Source: Cupriavidus malaysiensis (GTDB taxonomy: Bacteria > Pseudomonadota > Gammaproteobacteria > Burkholderiales > Burkholderiaceae). Taken from it: a stretch of DNA of 64,000 nt. Below are positions 55,704 to 64,000 of this stretch, piece by piece. The stretch is taken from the NCBI RefSeq assembly GCF_001854325.1, contig NZ_CP017754.1, positions 62,001 to 126,000 of the forward strand, given 5' to 3'. Within the stretch, counting starts at the first letter, position 1. Each line of letters starts with the position of its first letter. The position numbers and the translations under genes were made by a program. The notes under the pieces were generated by a model, which was not told the origin of the DNA, did not search any database, and saw nothing but the letters and a program-made list of their open reading frames with translations.

Positions 55704-56819
55704 TCAGGAGGCCCAGCTGTCGCAGCTCTGCCGCACCGTGTCGCGCAGGCTGCGCGATTCCGCATAGGTCCGGCGCAGCCAGCGCTGGTCGCCGCTGCGG
55801 CTTGCCGCCAGCGCGCGGATATTGGCCAGGGCCTCGAGCGAGCCGAGCGCCTCGGCATGCGGCACCAGCGCATCGCAGATCGACAGGATGTGATCGGCGA
55901 TCGGCACCCGCGTCAGCTCGTTGGGATGCACATACTCGCCCTCCAGGCCGAAGCGGCAGGCCTGGAAACGGTTGAAGGTGTAGACCAGGTAGTCGTCCTC
56001 CTGCGGCATGAAAGGGCGCGCCAGCAGCAGGTAGCGCGCCAGCGCCTGGATGTAGGCGGCGATGTCGCAGGCCTGCCGCACCGTCAGCGGCGTGTCCATC
56101 ACGCGGACTTCGATGGTGCCGAATTCCGGCTTGGGCCGGATGTCCCAATAGAAGTCCTTCATGCTCTCGATCACGCCGGTGGCGTGCATCTTGTTGAAGT
56201 AGGCGGTGAAGGCGTCCCAGGTCAGCACGAAGGGCGCGCGCCCGCTCATCGGGAACGCGGAGACCGAGTTCAGGCGCGCCGAGGCGAAGCCGGTGTCGAC
56301 GCCCTGCACATAGGGCGAGGATGCCGCCAGCGCGATGAAGTGCGGCACGTAGCGGCCGATCGCATGCAGCAGGTAGAGCGACTCGTCGGCGCTCGGGCAG
56401 CCGATGTGCACATGCTGGCCGAATACCGTGAACTGCTTGGCGAGATAGCCGTACAGCTCGGAGATGTAGCGGTAGCGCGGCGAGTCGGAGATGGTGCGTT
56501 CGGACCACTGCTGGAAAGGGTGGGTGCCGCCGCCGCAGATGCCCAGGTTGAGCGCGTGCGAGGCCTCGACCATCAGGTCGCGCATGGTGCCGAGTTCATC
56601 CAGCGCCTGCGCGTAGCTGTGGCAGATGCCGGTGCTGATCTCGATCATCGACGGGCTGATCTCTGGCTTGATGTCGCCCTCGTGGCGGGCGCCCTTGAGC
56701 GCGCGCAGCAGGTCGGGCGCAAACGGCGCCAGGTCATAGTCGTGCCGGTTGACGAGCTGCAGTTCCAGCTCGACGCCGAAAGTCAGCGCCTCGGAGTGCG
56801 TGAACGATTCCAGTGACAT
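55704..56819 (-). CDS. YbdK-type carboxylate-amine ligase (glutamate-cysteine ligase type 2)
   Basis: 371 residues. GCS2-family ATP-dependent ligase; E. coli YbdK has weak gamma-glutamyl-cysteine ligase activity. Key segments [59 protein letters not shown] and [15 protein letters not shown] hold the metal/ATP-site acids and His. Start ATG shares its A with the stop of the antiporter gene upstream (TGATG), so translation is coupled. The native substrate may be something other than cysteine. Confidence 0.92.
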   Translation of the reverse strand: MSLESFTHSEALTFGVELELQLVNRHDYDLAPFAPDLLRALKGARHEGDIKPEISPSMIEISTGICHSYAQALDELGTMRDLMVEASHALNLGICGGGTHPFQQWSERTISDSPRYRYISELYGYLAKQFTVFGQHVHIGCPSADESLYLLHAIGRYVPHFIALAASSPYVQGVDTGFASARLNSVSAFPMSGRAPFVLTWDAFTAYFNKMHATGVIESMKDFYWDIRPKPEFGTIEVRVMDTPLTVRQACDIAAYIQALARYLLLARPFMPQEDDYLVYTFNRFQACRFGLEGEYVHPNELTRVPIADHILSICDALVPHAEALGSLEALANIRALAASRSGDQRWLRRTYAESRSLRDTVRQSCDSWAS

Positions 56820-58063
56820 CAGTGCGCCCCTCCATTGCCATGGCCATGACTGTTGCCGCCACGCACCTCGCCGGCGAAGCGCAGGCCCAGCGCGGCCAGC
56901 GCGGGCGCCAGCAGCTGCTCGATGGCCAGCGTGCACAGGATGATGGCGGCCAACGGCTCGCCGGTGTCGGGATAGAGCCGCGCCACGGCGCTCATCAGCA
57001 GGAAGGCCAGCCCGGACATCGGCCCCAGCGCCAGCCCGAGCGCCATGCATTGCTTGAGGCTCAGCCCGGAGAAGGAGCCCAGCGTCACCACCCCGGCCAG
57101 CTTGGCGGCGTGGCGCAGCACCACCAGCACCACCGCCGCGGCACCGCCGACGGCCCAGTCGTGGGCCGTCAGCGGCAGGCCCAGCGAGACCACCATGACG
57201 ATGATCAGCAGGCTGCCCGCACTGCCGAAGTGCGCCGGCCACACATGCGGCTGGCGGTCCTGGTGCTTGAACACCACGCCGGCCAGCATCAGCGTCAGCG
57301 GCATGGACAATTTTAGTACCTGCGTCAGCGCCAGCGCGAACAGCACCAGCCCTACCAGTACCAGGAAGCTGTAGTGATCGTCACTCGACATGCGCGCATA
57401 GATGGCGTGGCCGGCCTTGCCGACGCCCCAGGCCAGCGCGCAGGAGCCGACCAGCAAGTAGAGCGGGTGCAGCAGCGCGGCGCCCAGGTTGCCGTACTCG
57501 GAGTGCAGCCAGCCGGTGGCGAGCTGCACGATGATGGCCGCATAGATGCTGTTGAGCGCGGCCAGGGCCAGCAGGCGCTCGGTCACCTGGCCCTCGGCGC
57601 GCAGTTCGTTCTTGAGTTGCAGCACGATGGTGGGCGAGGTGCTCACCGCGATGCCGCCCGCCAGGATCGCCACCGCCGGCACCACGCCCATCCACTGCAG
57701 CACCGCCGCCACCAGGCCCCAGGTCAGCAGGCTCTCGAAGGCACTGGTGAAGAGCAGCCAGCGGTTGGCCCGCAACCAGGTGATGGAAAGGCGGTGGCCC
57801 AGCTCGAACAGCGCCAGCGCCAGCGCCATGTCGATCAGCACATGGGTCTGGGCCAGCATGTTCTCGTCGAGGATGCCGCGGCCCAGGGTGCCGGCGGCCA
57901 GGCCGGCAGCCGCATAGCCGATGATGCGTGGCAGGCGCAGCCAGGCGCGGCAGATCTCGCCGGCCAGGCCCGCGCCCACCAGCGCCAGCCCTACCCAGAA
58001 CAGCCCGCCGGGGGCTAGCGGCAGGCTGGGAAACAGTTGGCTCAGTCCAGTCATGGCTGCCAT
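56819..58063 (-). CDS. CPA2 family cation:proton antiporter
   Basis: About 414 residues with 12-13 predicted membrane helices. [19 protein letters not shown] early, [17 protein letters not shown] and [19 protein letters not shown] are CPA2-type (KefB/C/GerN) core motifs. No RCK/TrkA-N domain follows, unlike KefB/KefC; the tail is His/Gly-rich ([13 protein letters not shown]). ATG at 58063 or 58054; both lack a good ribosome site. Its stop overlaps the ybdK start. In E. coli the KefB/C antiporters are gated by glutathione, so pairing with a GCS-like ligase is intriguing. Confidence 0.88.
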   Translation of the reverse strand: MAAMTGLSQLFPSLPLAPGGLFWVGLALVGAGLAGEICRAWLRLPRIIGYAAAGLAAGTLGRGILDENMLAQTHVLIDMALALALFELGHRLSITWLRANRWLLFTSAFESLLTWGLVAAVLQWMGVVPAVAILAGGIAVSTSPTIVLQLKNELRAEGQVTERLLALAALNSIYAAIIVQLATGWLHSEYGNLGAALLHPLYLLVGSCALAWGVGKAGHAIYARMSSDDHYSFLVLVGLVLFALALTQVLKLSMPLTLMLAGVVFKHQDRQPHVWPAHFGSAGSLLIIVMVVSLGLPLTAHDWAVGGAAAVVLVVLRHAAKLAGVVTLGSFSGLSLKQCMALGLALGPMSGLAFLLMSAVARLYPDTGEPLAAIILCTLAIEQLLAPALAALGLRFAGEVRGGNSHGHGNGGAH

Positions 58064-58199
58064 GGTACTGGAAGCCCGTGACATTCCGTGTCGGAGTTTG
58101 TCCGACACCGCCCCCATCAGTGCGGCAACAGCCGCCAAGTTCGACCAAAAACCAGCCATCCAGCCGAAAAGGCCGGGGCAATGACGACTGTGCGGCCGC

Positions 58200-60152
58200 T
58201 CACACTCCCCACAGCTTCCACTTGGGACGCGTCGCCCGCAGCGCGGTCTCGACCTTGGCGTAGAGACCGCGGCTGCGCCCTTGCGCCGCACCGCGTGCGC
58301 GCGCCTTGCCGAAGTACTCCAGCGCAGTCTCGCGCCGCTCCATCCCCAGCGCGGCCTGCACCGCGACCAGGCAGGCCTCGGCATCCCAGTCGTCGCGCAC
58401 GGCGAAGGCCGCGTCGAAGTCGGCCAGGGCCTCGGCATGGCGCTGCTGCTCGGTCAGGATCAGCGCGCGCTGCACGCGCGGGCCGGCCGCGTCGCGTGCA
58501 TCGTCGCCGGCCAGCGCAATGGCCTGCTCGAACAGCGGGAACGCCCGCGCGCTGTCGCCGAGGCCGCGCCAGACCAGCCCGAAGCGGTTGAACAGCCAGG
58601 CATCCTCGACCAGCAGCGCACGGCGCTGCAGCGCTTCGATCTCCGCACACAGGTCGGCACGGTCGTGTTCGTGGGCGCCGACGGCGGCAGCCTGCAGCAG
58701 GGCTGCCAGATGCGCGCGCGCATGAGCCATGGCATGCGCCGACTCGCTGCGCGCCTCCACCGGCAGGCCATCCAGGCGCGTATCCATGTGGGCCAGCGCG
58801 ATGCGCGCCGACTCGGTGGCCTCGCCGCCGCCGATGGCCAGCCAGGCCGCCATCAGGCGGCTGACCACCCAGCCGACGTTGGCCGGATCGCGCTCGACCG
58901 GGTAGCGGTTGAGCACCTCGCCGGCCGCTTCCACCGCCTTGTGGTGGTCGCCCGCCTCGGCGTAGCTGTCGAGCAGGTCGATCCACTGCGCGATGAACTC
59001 GCTGGCGGCAATGCCCTTGCGATGCAGTTCGATGCGCTCGGCCACGTGAGCCGCGCCGGCCGGCAGGCTGCGCGCCAGCAGGCGGCACAGCAAGGCGTAC
59101 AGGTGGGGGTCGGCGTCGCCGCCATGGCCTTCCGCGCTGCCCTCGCCACCGTCGAAATAGTGCTCGAAGCGCTGCTGGCCCAGGCGCAGCGCCTGCACCA
59201 GCTGGGGCCGCAGCGCGGTCTCGGCCGCGGGCGTTTCGGCGATCAGGTCGGCCAGCGCCTCGGCCGCGCGGTAGTAGCCGGCCGCGTCCTGGGCCTGGGT
59301 ATCGAAGGCGAAGCGCTGCCACAGCTCGCTGACCGCGGCGGCGTTGCCCGCAGCGGCGGCGGCCTGCTGGCGCCACGCCAGCGCGCGTACCTGCGCCTGC
59401 GGGTCGGGCTGCTGGCGCAGATAGGTGTCGAGGTCGTCGAGGGCACCGGCGATGTCGCCGACGCCATGCCGCAGCGGCGCGCGCAGGCGCCTGGCCTGCG
59501 GATGGTCCGGCGCTGCCGCCAGCACCTGGCCGGCCTGGTCGAGCGCCACCGCGTCGCCGCCCGCGGCGTCCATGCCGAGCAGGCCGGGGTTGTCCAGCGC
59601 GATGCGGCCGAGGCAAACCCGCAGCATCGGCTCGGCGCGCTCGCCCGCCGCGTTGACGTGTTCGACGCACAGCGGCAGGATCTCCTCCACGCCGAGATCG
59701 GGTGCGCGATACAGCAGCGCATACCAGAAGCGGCCGGCCTCGGCGAACTCGCCCAGGCGGAAGTGGGCCAGGCCGGCATGCAGCAGCGCGGTCCAGTCGC
59801 CCGTGGCGAGGCCGTTGCGGCGGGCCGCCTCGTGCAGCCAGGGCAGCGCTTCCCGGCAGCGGCCCTCGCTCATCAGCAACAGGCCGTAGCGCAGCACCAG
59901 CAGGCCGCGCGAGGCCAGGCGGTGGGCCGGCTGCAATGGCTGGCTCGACAGCGCCACCAGCGCCTCGTCGAGGATGGCGTAGGCGCGCGCCTTGTCACCA
60001 CGGTCGAAGGTCAGCCGCGCCAGCAGCAGCACGTAGTCCACCACTTCCGGATGCGCGCGCGCTAGCTGGCCGGCGATCTGCAGCGCCTCGTCATAGCGCT
60101 CCGCGTTGGCCAGTTCGACGGCATGCGCGTAGCTCACTTCCTGCACGGACAC
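58200..60152 (-). CDS. Large TPR-like protein of unknown function
   Basis: 650 residues, no signal peptide or membrane helix. Numerous TPR-like helix pairs with A/L/Y patterns, e.g. ANAERYDEALQIAGQLARAH, ALLHAGLAHFRLGEFAEAGRF, LVWRGLGDSARAFPLFEQA and RALILTEQQRHAEALADFDAAF. The C-terminus ends in basic RATRPKWKLWGV. Likely a cytosolic protein-interaction scaffold. No enzyme motif is seen. ATG at 60152 has GAAGGAGTT about 5 bases ahead. No functional neighbours: antiporter downstream, binding-protein gene upstream. Confidence 0.83.
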   Translation of the reverse strand: MSVQEVSYAHAVELANAERYDEALQIAGQLARAHPEVVDYVLLLARLTFDRGDKARAYAILDEALVALSSQPLQPAHRLASRGLLVLRYGLLLMSEGRCREALPWLHEAARRNGLATGDWTALLHAGLAHFRLGEFAEAGRFWYALLYRAPDLGVEEILPLCVEHVNAAGERAEPMLRVCLGRIALDNPGLLGMDAAGGDAVALDQAGQVLAAAPDHPQARRLRAPLRHGVGDIAGALDDLDTYLRQQPDPQAQVRALAWRQQAAAAAGNAAAVSELWQRFAFDTQAQDAAGYYRAAEALADLIAETPAAETALRPQLVQALRLGQQRFEHYFDGGEGSAEGHGGDADPHLYALLCRLLARSLPAGAAHVAERIELHRKGIAASEFIAQWIDLLDSYAEAGDHHKAVEAAGEVLNRYPVERDPANVGWVVSRLMAAWLAIGGGEATESARIALAHMDTRLDGLPVEARSESAHAMAHARAHLAALLQAAAVGAHEHDRADLCAEIEALQRRALLVEDAWLFNRFGLVWRGLGDSARAFPLFEQAIALAGDDARDAAGPRVQRALILTEQQRHAEALADFDAAFAVRDDWDAEACLVAVQAALGMERRETALEYFGKARARGAAQGRSRGLYAKVETALRATRPKWKLWGV

Positions 60153-60238
60153 GACAACTCCTTCTGCTCAATCTGAATGTGCGAGTGCGGATTATGCGCC
60201 AACGGCAGCACCAGCATCGCGAGCAATAGCGGCGAAAA

Positions 60239-60269
60239 AAAACGCCACCCCCTGCTGGAGTGGCGTTTT
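60239..60269. terminator. Terminator behind the LivK-type gene
   Basis: AAAACGCCAC / GTGGCGTTTT 10-bp stem with 11-base loop; minus-strand RNA then runs into eight U. It ends the binding-protein transcript and could act both ways. Confidence 0.88.
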
Positions 60270-60292
60270 ATGCCCTTGAGACGTGCGCTGGC

Positions 60293-61441
60293 TTACTTGC
60301 CGCCGACCGTCTGCAGCACGGTCCACTTGCCGCCCACGACCTTGTAGACGGTGATGCCGCCGTCCTTCAGGTCGCCGCGCGCGTCGTACGCCAGGGTCTT
60401 GGTGGTGACGCCCTGCATATTGGTCGCCGCCAGTACCGGCAGGTAGCGCGCCGGGTCGGCCGAGCCGGCCTTGATCATGGCCGTCATCATCGCGGTGGCG
60501 CCGTCGTAGGCATACGGCGAATAGGTCTGCACCTTGCTGCCGAAGCGCTTCTCGTACTTCTGCTCATATGCCTTGCCGCCCGGCATCTCGTCCAGCGGCA
60601 GGCCGGCCAGCGACACCACCGTGCCCTCGGCGGCCGTGCCGGCCAGCTTCAGGAAGTTGTCGGTCTTGGACATCTCGCCCGATACCATCGGCGACTTGAT
60701 GCCCAGTTCCTTCATCTGCTTGGCCATCGGCGCGGACTGCGTCTCGGCGCCGCCGTAGAAGATGATGTCCGGATTGGCACGCTTGATGTTGGTCAGCACG
60801 GCCTTGAAGTCCACCGCCTTGTCGTTGGTGTACTCGCGCCGCACCACCTTGCCGCCGGCCGCCTTGGCCGCCTTCTCGAACTCGTCCGCCAGGCCCTGGC
60901 CATAGGCGGTGCGGTCGTCGACGATGGCGATGTTCTTGGCGCCCAGCTTCTTGACCACGAAGGCCCCGATCACCGAACCCTGCTGGGTGTCGGAGGTCAT
61001 CATGCGGAAGGTCGTCTTGAAGCCCTGGCGCGTATACTCCGGCGCCGTCGCCATGGCGATCTGGGGGATGCCGGCGCGGTTGTAGACCATGGAGGCCGGG
61101 ATCGTGGTGCCCGAGTTGAAATGGCCGAGCATGCCCTGGATGCCGGAATCCACCAGCTTCTGCGCCACCACCGAACCGGTCTTGGGGTCGGCCTGGTCAT
61201 CCTCGGAGACCAGCACGAACTTGACCGGCTTGCCGCCGATCTTCGGCTTGGTGGCGTTCATGTCCTCGATGGCGAGCACCACGCCGTTCTGCATGTCCTT
61301 GCCATACTGCGCCTGGCCGCCGGTCATCGGCGCGGCGAAGCCCAGCTTGATCTCCTGCGCCTGCGCGAAGGCGGTGGTGGAGGCCATGCCTGCGGCGGCC
61401 AGGGCGACGGCCAGCGCCGTCTTGTGCAATGTCGAGTTCAT
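60293..61441 (-). CDS. Branched-chain amino acid ABC transporter substrate-binding protein
   Basis: 382 residues. Sec signal peptide (about 1-26, cleaving near AFA-QAQ), then a type I periplasmic-binding fold as in LivJ/LivK: IKLGFAAPMTGGQAQYGKDM at the start, GHFNSGTTIPAS (ligand Ser/Thr), DDRTAYGQGLADEFEKAA and YGGAETQSAPMAKQM. It delivers leucine/isoleucine/valine or relatives to a LivHMGF permease that is not nearby. GGAGAA upstream of the ATG. Followed by a strong terminator. Lone binding-protein genes of this sort are common in Burkholderiales. Confidence 0.93.
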   Translation of the reverse strand: MNSTLHKTALAVALAAAGMASTTAFAQAQEIKLGFAAPMTGGQAQYGKDMQNGVVLAIEDMNATKPKIGGKPVKFVLVSEDDQADPKTGSVVAQKLVDSGIQGMLGHFNSGTTIPASMVYNRAGIPQIAMATAPEYTRQGFKTTFRMMTSDTQQGSVIGAFVVKKLGAKNIAIVDDRTAYGQGLADEFEKAAKAAGGKVVRREYTNDKAVDFKAVLTNIKRANPDIIFYGGAETQSAPMAKQMKELGIKSPMVSGEMSKTDNFLKLAGTAAEGTVVSLAGLPLDEMPGGKAYEQKYEKRFGSKVQTYSPYAYDGATAMMTAMIKAGSADPARYLPVLAATNMQGVTTKTLAYDARGDLKDGGITVYKVVGGKWTVLQTVGGK

Positions 61442-61607
61442 CAGTTCTCCTTGGTCCCTTTGGGTCCCGATTGATGCCGCTTCCGGCAGTATGCGCGGAA
61501 CGCCTTTGCGGCGCCTCGCTTTCTTGCGCAGGCAGGCAGGATCGCCGCCTGCCCGCGCGGTCCGATGTCCGTTGACGGCCGCAGCCGCTTCAGCCCTTCC
61601 AGTCCTT

Positions 61608-64000
61608 TCAGCCGATGGTCATCAGGCTGGCATTGCCACCCGCCGCGGCCGTGTTGACCGACAGCGAGCGCTCGATCACCAAACGCTCCAGGGCCACATC
61701 CGGTTCACCGTGGGCCAGTCCTTGTACGCCGACGATGGGGCCCGTCCGTGCCGCCACCTGCTGGCAGACCGTGCGCAGCCGGTCGGAGTCGCCGTGGTGC
61801 AGCACGGCGTCGTAGCCACAGTCCGGCGCCGTCCAGTCGGCCACCAGGCGGACGCGCGATTGTACTGCCTGGGGCAGGCGCTCCCGCAGCGCGCGGCTGG
61901 CCTTGTCGTCGGGCCACAACGCCGGCGCGCCGACCGCCAGTGCCGCCGCCAGTTCGAGCAGCAGGTCGCCCTCCTCCTGCGCCAGGCACAGCACGCCTTC
62001 GCGCGGCAGCACGGTATAGGTATTGCGCTCGCCGGTGGGGCCCGGCAGCGTCACCTCCAGGCCCGCGGGCGAAGCGGCCGCGTAGCTGCGGCAGGCCTCG
62101 GCCAGCGCCGGATGCGGCTCGCCTGCCCACGCACCCAGCTCGGCCAGCAAGGCGAGTGCCGCCCGGCCGCCCGCCGTGCGCGGCGCGAGATCGCCCGCCG
62201 CGTCGTTGCCGCTGGTGCCGGCGCGCGCATCGGCGCGCGCCACCGCCAGTGCCGCGGCGCCGGCCGGGCGCAGCGCCAGCAGCCGGGGCAGGTAGAGCGG
62301 ACCGCCGGCCTTGGGCCCGGTGCCCGACAGGCCCTCGCCGCCGAACGGCTGCACGCCGACCACGGCGCCGACCATATTGCGGTTGACGTAGAGGTTGCCG
62401 GCATGGATGCGCGCCACGACGTGGGCGATGGTCTCGTCGATGCGGGTATGCACGCCCATGGTCAGGCCGTAGCCGGTGCCGTTGATCTGGTCGATCAGCG
62501 CATCGAAATCTTCGCGCGCATAGCGCACCACGTGCAGCACCGGGCCGAATACTTCGCGCTGCAGTTCGCCGATGCTGTCGAGCTCGATCAGCGTCGGCGG
62601 CACGAAGGTGCCGTGCCGGCACGCCTCGGTCAGCGCCACGTTCGGCTCGGCCTGGTGCACGCGGCGGCCCTTGGCGCGCATGGCCTCGATATGGGCAACG
62701 ATGCCGGCGCGCGCCTCCTCGTCGATGACCGGCCCGACGTCGGTGGAAAGCCGGTCGGGATTGCCCAGCACGAGGTCCGCCATGGCCCCCTTCAGCATCT
62801 TGAGGACCCGCTCGGCCACGTCTTCCTGCAGGCACAGCACGCGCAACGCCGAACAGCGCTGCCCGGCGGAGTCGAAAGCGGACTGCATCACGTCGGCCAC
62901 CACCTGCTCGGCCAGCGCCGAGGAGTCGACCACCATCGCGTTCTGGCCGCCGGTCTCCGCGATCAGCGGAATCGGGCGTCCGCCGGCATCGAGGCGGCCG
63001 GCCAGGCTGCGCTGCAGCAGGCGCGCCACTTCGGTGGAGCCGGTGAACATCACGCCGCGCACGCGGGCATCGGCCACCAGCGCCGCACCCACGGTCTCGC
63101 CGCGGCCCGGCAGCAGCTGCACCGCGCCGGCCGGCACGCCGGCCTCGCGCAGCAGGCGCACCGCCTGGGCCGCGATCAGCGGCGTCTGCTCGGCGGGCTT
63201 GGCCAGCACCGGATTGCCGGCTGCCAGCGCGGCCGCCACCTGGCCGGTGAAGATGGCCAGCGGGAAGTTCCACGGGCTGATGCAGACCACCGGCCCGAGC
63301 GGGCGGTGCGAATCGTTGGAGAAGTCCGCGCGCACCTGGGCCGCGTAGTAGCGCAGGAAGTCCACCGCCTCGCGCACCTCGGCGATGGCATTGGAGAAGG
63401 TCTTGCCGGCCTCGCGCATGATCACGTTCATCAGTGACTGCATCTGCGCTTCCATCAGGTCGGCGGCGCGTTCCAGCGCGGCCGCGCGGGTCGCCGGCGG
63501 GGTCGCCTGCCAGATCGGCGCGGCATTGGCGGCGGCCGCGAGCGCGGCCTGCACCTCGGCCTCGCCAGCCTCGACCACGTGGCCGACCACGTCGCGCCGG
63601 TCCGCCGGATTGAGTACCGGCACGGGTTCGCCCGCTGCACCCGGCTCCGCCGCCGCGCCCAGCATCGGCTCGGCCAGCGGACGATCGCCCGAGGCCGCCA
63701 GCAGGGCCGACGACAGCGACGCCAGGCGCTGCTCGTTCGACAGGTCGATGCCGGCGGAATTGGCGCGCACCGCGCCGTACAGTTCGCGCGGCAGCGGGAT
63801 GCGCGGATGCGGGCGGCCGAGCACGTTTTCCTCGCGGTGCAGGCGCTCGACCACGGCCACCGGATCGGCGACCAGGGCTTCGATCGGCACCGAGTCGTCG
63901 CCGATGCGGTTGACGAAGGAGGTGTTGGCGCCGTTCTCCAGCAGGCGCCGCACCAGGTAGGCCAGCAGCGTCTCGTGCGTGCCCACCGGGGCATAGATGC
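61608..64000 (-). CDS. putA: Bifunctional proline dehydrogenase/P5C dehydrogenase PutA, C-terminal part
   Basis: The 3' end is complete; the 5' part runs off the window. The first visible codons read IYAPVGTHETLLAYLVRR and ENGANTSFVNRI, the end of the proline dehydrogenase barrel. The aldehyde dehydrogenase domain follows, with PWNFPLAIFTGQ, FTGSTEVAR, ETGGQNAMVV and catalytic Cys in SAGQRCSALRV. A C-terminal ALDH-like extension ends AAAGGNASLMTIG, the conserved tail of long (type B/C) PutA. The enzyme oxidises proline to glutamate and channels P5C. Whether it has the DNA-binding N-terminal domain cannot be seen. Confidence 0.95.
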   Translation of the reverse strand, partial: IYAPVGTHETLLAYLVRRLLENGANTSFVNRIGDDSVPIEALVADPVAVVERLHREENVLGRPHPRIPLPRELYGAVRANSAGIDLSNEQRLASLSSALLAASGDRPLAEPMLGAAAEPGAAGEPVPVLNPADRRDVVGHVVEAGEAEVQAALAAAANAAPIWQATPPATRAAALERAADLMEAQMQSLMNVIMREAGKTFSNAIAEVREAVDFLRYYAAQVRADFSNDSHRPLGPVVCISPWNFPLAIFTGQVAAALAAGNPVLAKPAEQTPLIAAQAVRLLREAGVPAGAVQLLPGRGETVGAALVADARVRGVMFTGSTEVARLLQRSLAGRLDAGGRPIPLIAETGGQNAMVVDSSALAEQVVADVMQSAFDSAGQRCSALRVLCLQEDVAERVLKMLKGAMADLVLGNPDRLSTDVGPVIDEEARAGIVAHIEAMRAKGRRVHQAEPNVALTEACRHGTFVPPTLIELDSIGELQREVFGPVLHVVRYAREDFDALIDQINGTGYGLTMGVHTRIDETIAHVVARIHAGNLYVNRNMVGAVVGVQPFGGEGLSGTGPKAGGPLYLPRLLALRPAGAAALAVARADARAGTSGNDAAGDLAPRTAGGRAALALLAELGAWAGEPHPALAEACRSYAAASPAGLEVTLPGPTGERNTYTVLPREGVLCLAQEEGDLLLELAAALAVGAPALWPDDKASRALRERLPQAVQSRVRLVADWTAPDCGYDAVLHHGDSDRLRTVCQQVAARTGPIVGVQGLAHGEPDVALERLVIERSLSVNTAAAGGNASLMTIG

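Overview
The window is GC-rich (roughly two thirds G+C by eye), with dense, mostly co-directional genes. Its content looks like a chromosome segment of a beta-proteobacterium of the Burkholderiaceae, closest in feel to Cupriavidus/Ralstonia. The clues are the gcl-hyi-glxR-ttuD-pyk operon, glycine-riboswitch-controlled gcvTHP followed by sdaA, a diheme cytochrome c5 beside a tRNA-Arg, and a PbrR/CadR regulator. This genus-level call is inference. No rRNA, insertion sequence, prophage, integrase or CRISPR array was seen. Both edges cut genes: an SDR C-terminus at the left and putA at the right.

Layout. 1-3.6 kb: acyl-CoA metabolism (SDR end, PaaG-like hydratase, AlkK-like acyl-CoA ligase, second crotonase). 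3.6-8.9 kb: DUF2784 protein and two LysR regulators, then a divergent MHS transporter plus M20 amidohydrolase. 9.4-16.4 kb: glyoxylate carboligase pathway taking glyoxylate through tartronate semialdehyde and glycerate to 2-phosphoglycerate, with a linked pyruvate kinase. 16.5-26.6 kb: zinc metallopeptidase, TetR plus an RND pump without adaptor, a small exported repeat protein, Rnk, a PbrR-like regulator, HtpX, and a GlxA-type AraC regulator. 26.6-32.7 kb: MFS exporter, a self-sufficient CYP102-type P450 with a divergent TetR gene and a conspicuous operator cluster, and ArfB. 32.8-39 kb: CDF metal transporter, beta-propeller protein, fatty acid hydroxylase, SMP-30 protein, DUF2892 protein, PPK2 and tRNA-Arg(CCG). 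39-47.9 kb: cytochrome c5, HemN with an FNR-like box, a two-component system divergent from a CpxP/Spy-like protein, Rep helicase and a glycine-zipper lipoprotein. 47.9-55 kb: tandem glycine riboswitch, gcvT-gcvH-gcvP, a DUF421 membrane protein and sdaA, i.e. glycine cleavage and serine deamination. 55-64 kb: EthD protein, YbdK, CPA2 antiporter, a TPR protein, a LivK-type binding protein and the C-terminal half of PutA.

Metabolic theme: much of the window handles C2/C3 and amino-acid carbon (glyoxylate, glycine, serine, proline, branched-chain amino acids) and acyl-CoA. Regulation is unusually readable in several places: a leaderless TetR promoter with an operator, a P450 promoter buried in GTAGAC half-sites, a glycine riboswitch with a terminator and a competing hairpin, an FNR-type box at hemN, and several perfect palindromes between genes of one operon. 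No convincing wholly new multi-gene system was found. The best candidates for undescribed biology are the KFDxYxDG repeat protein, the P450/TetR control region, the lone RND pump and the 650-residue TPR protein.
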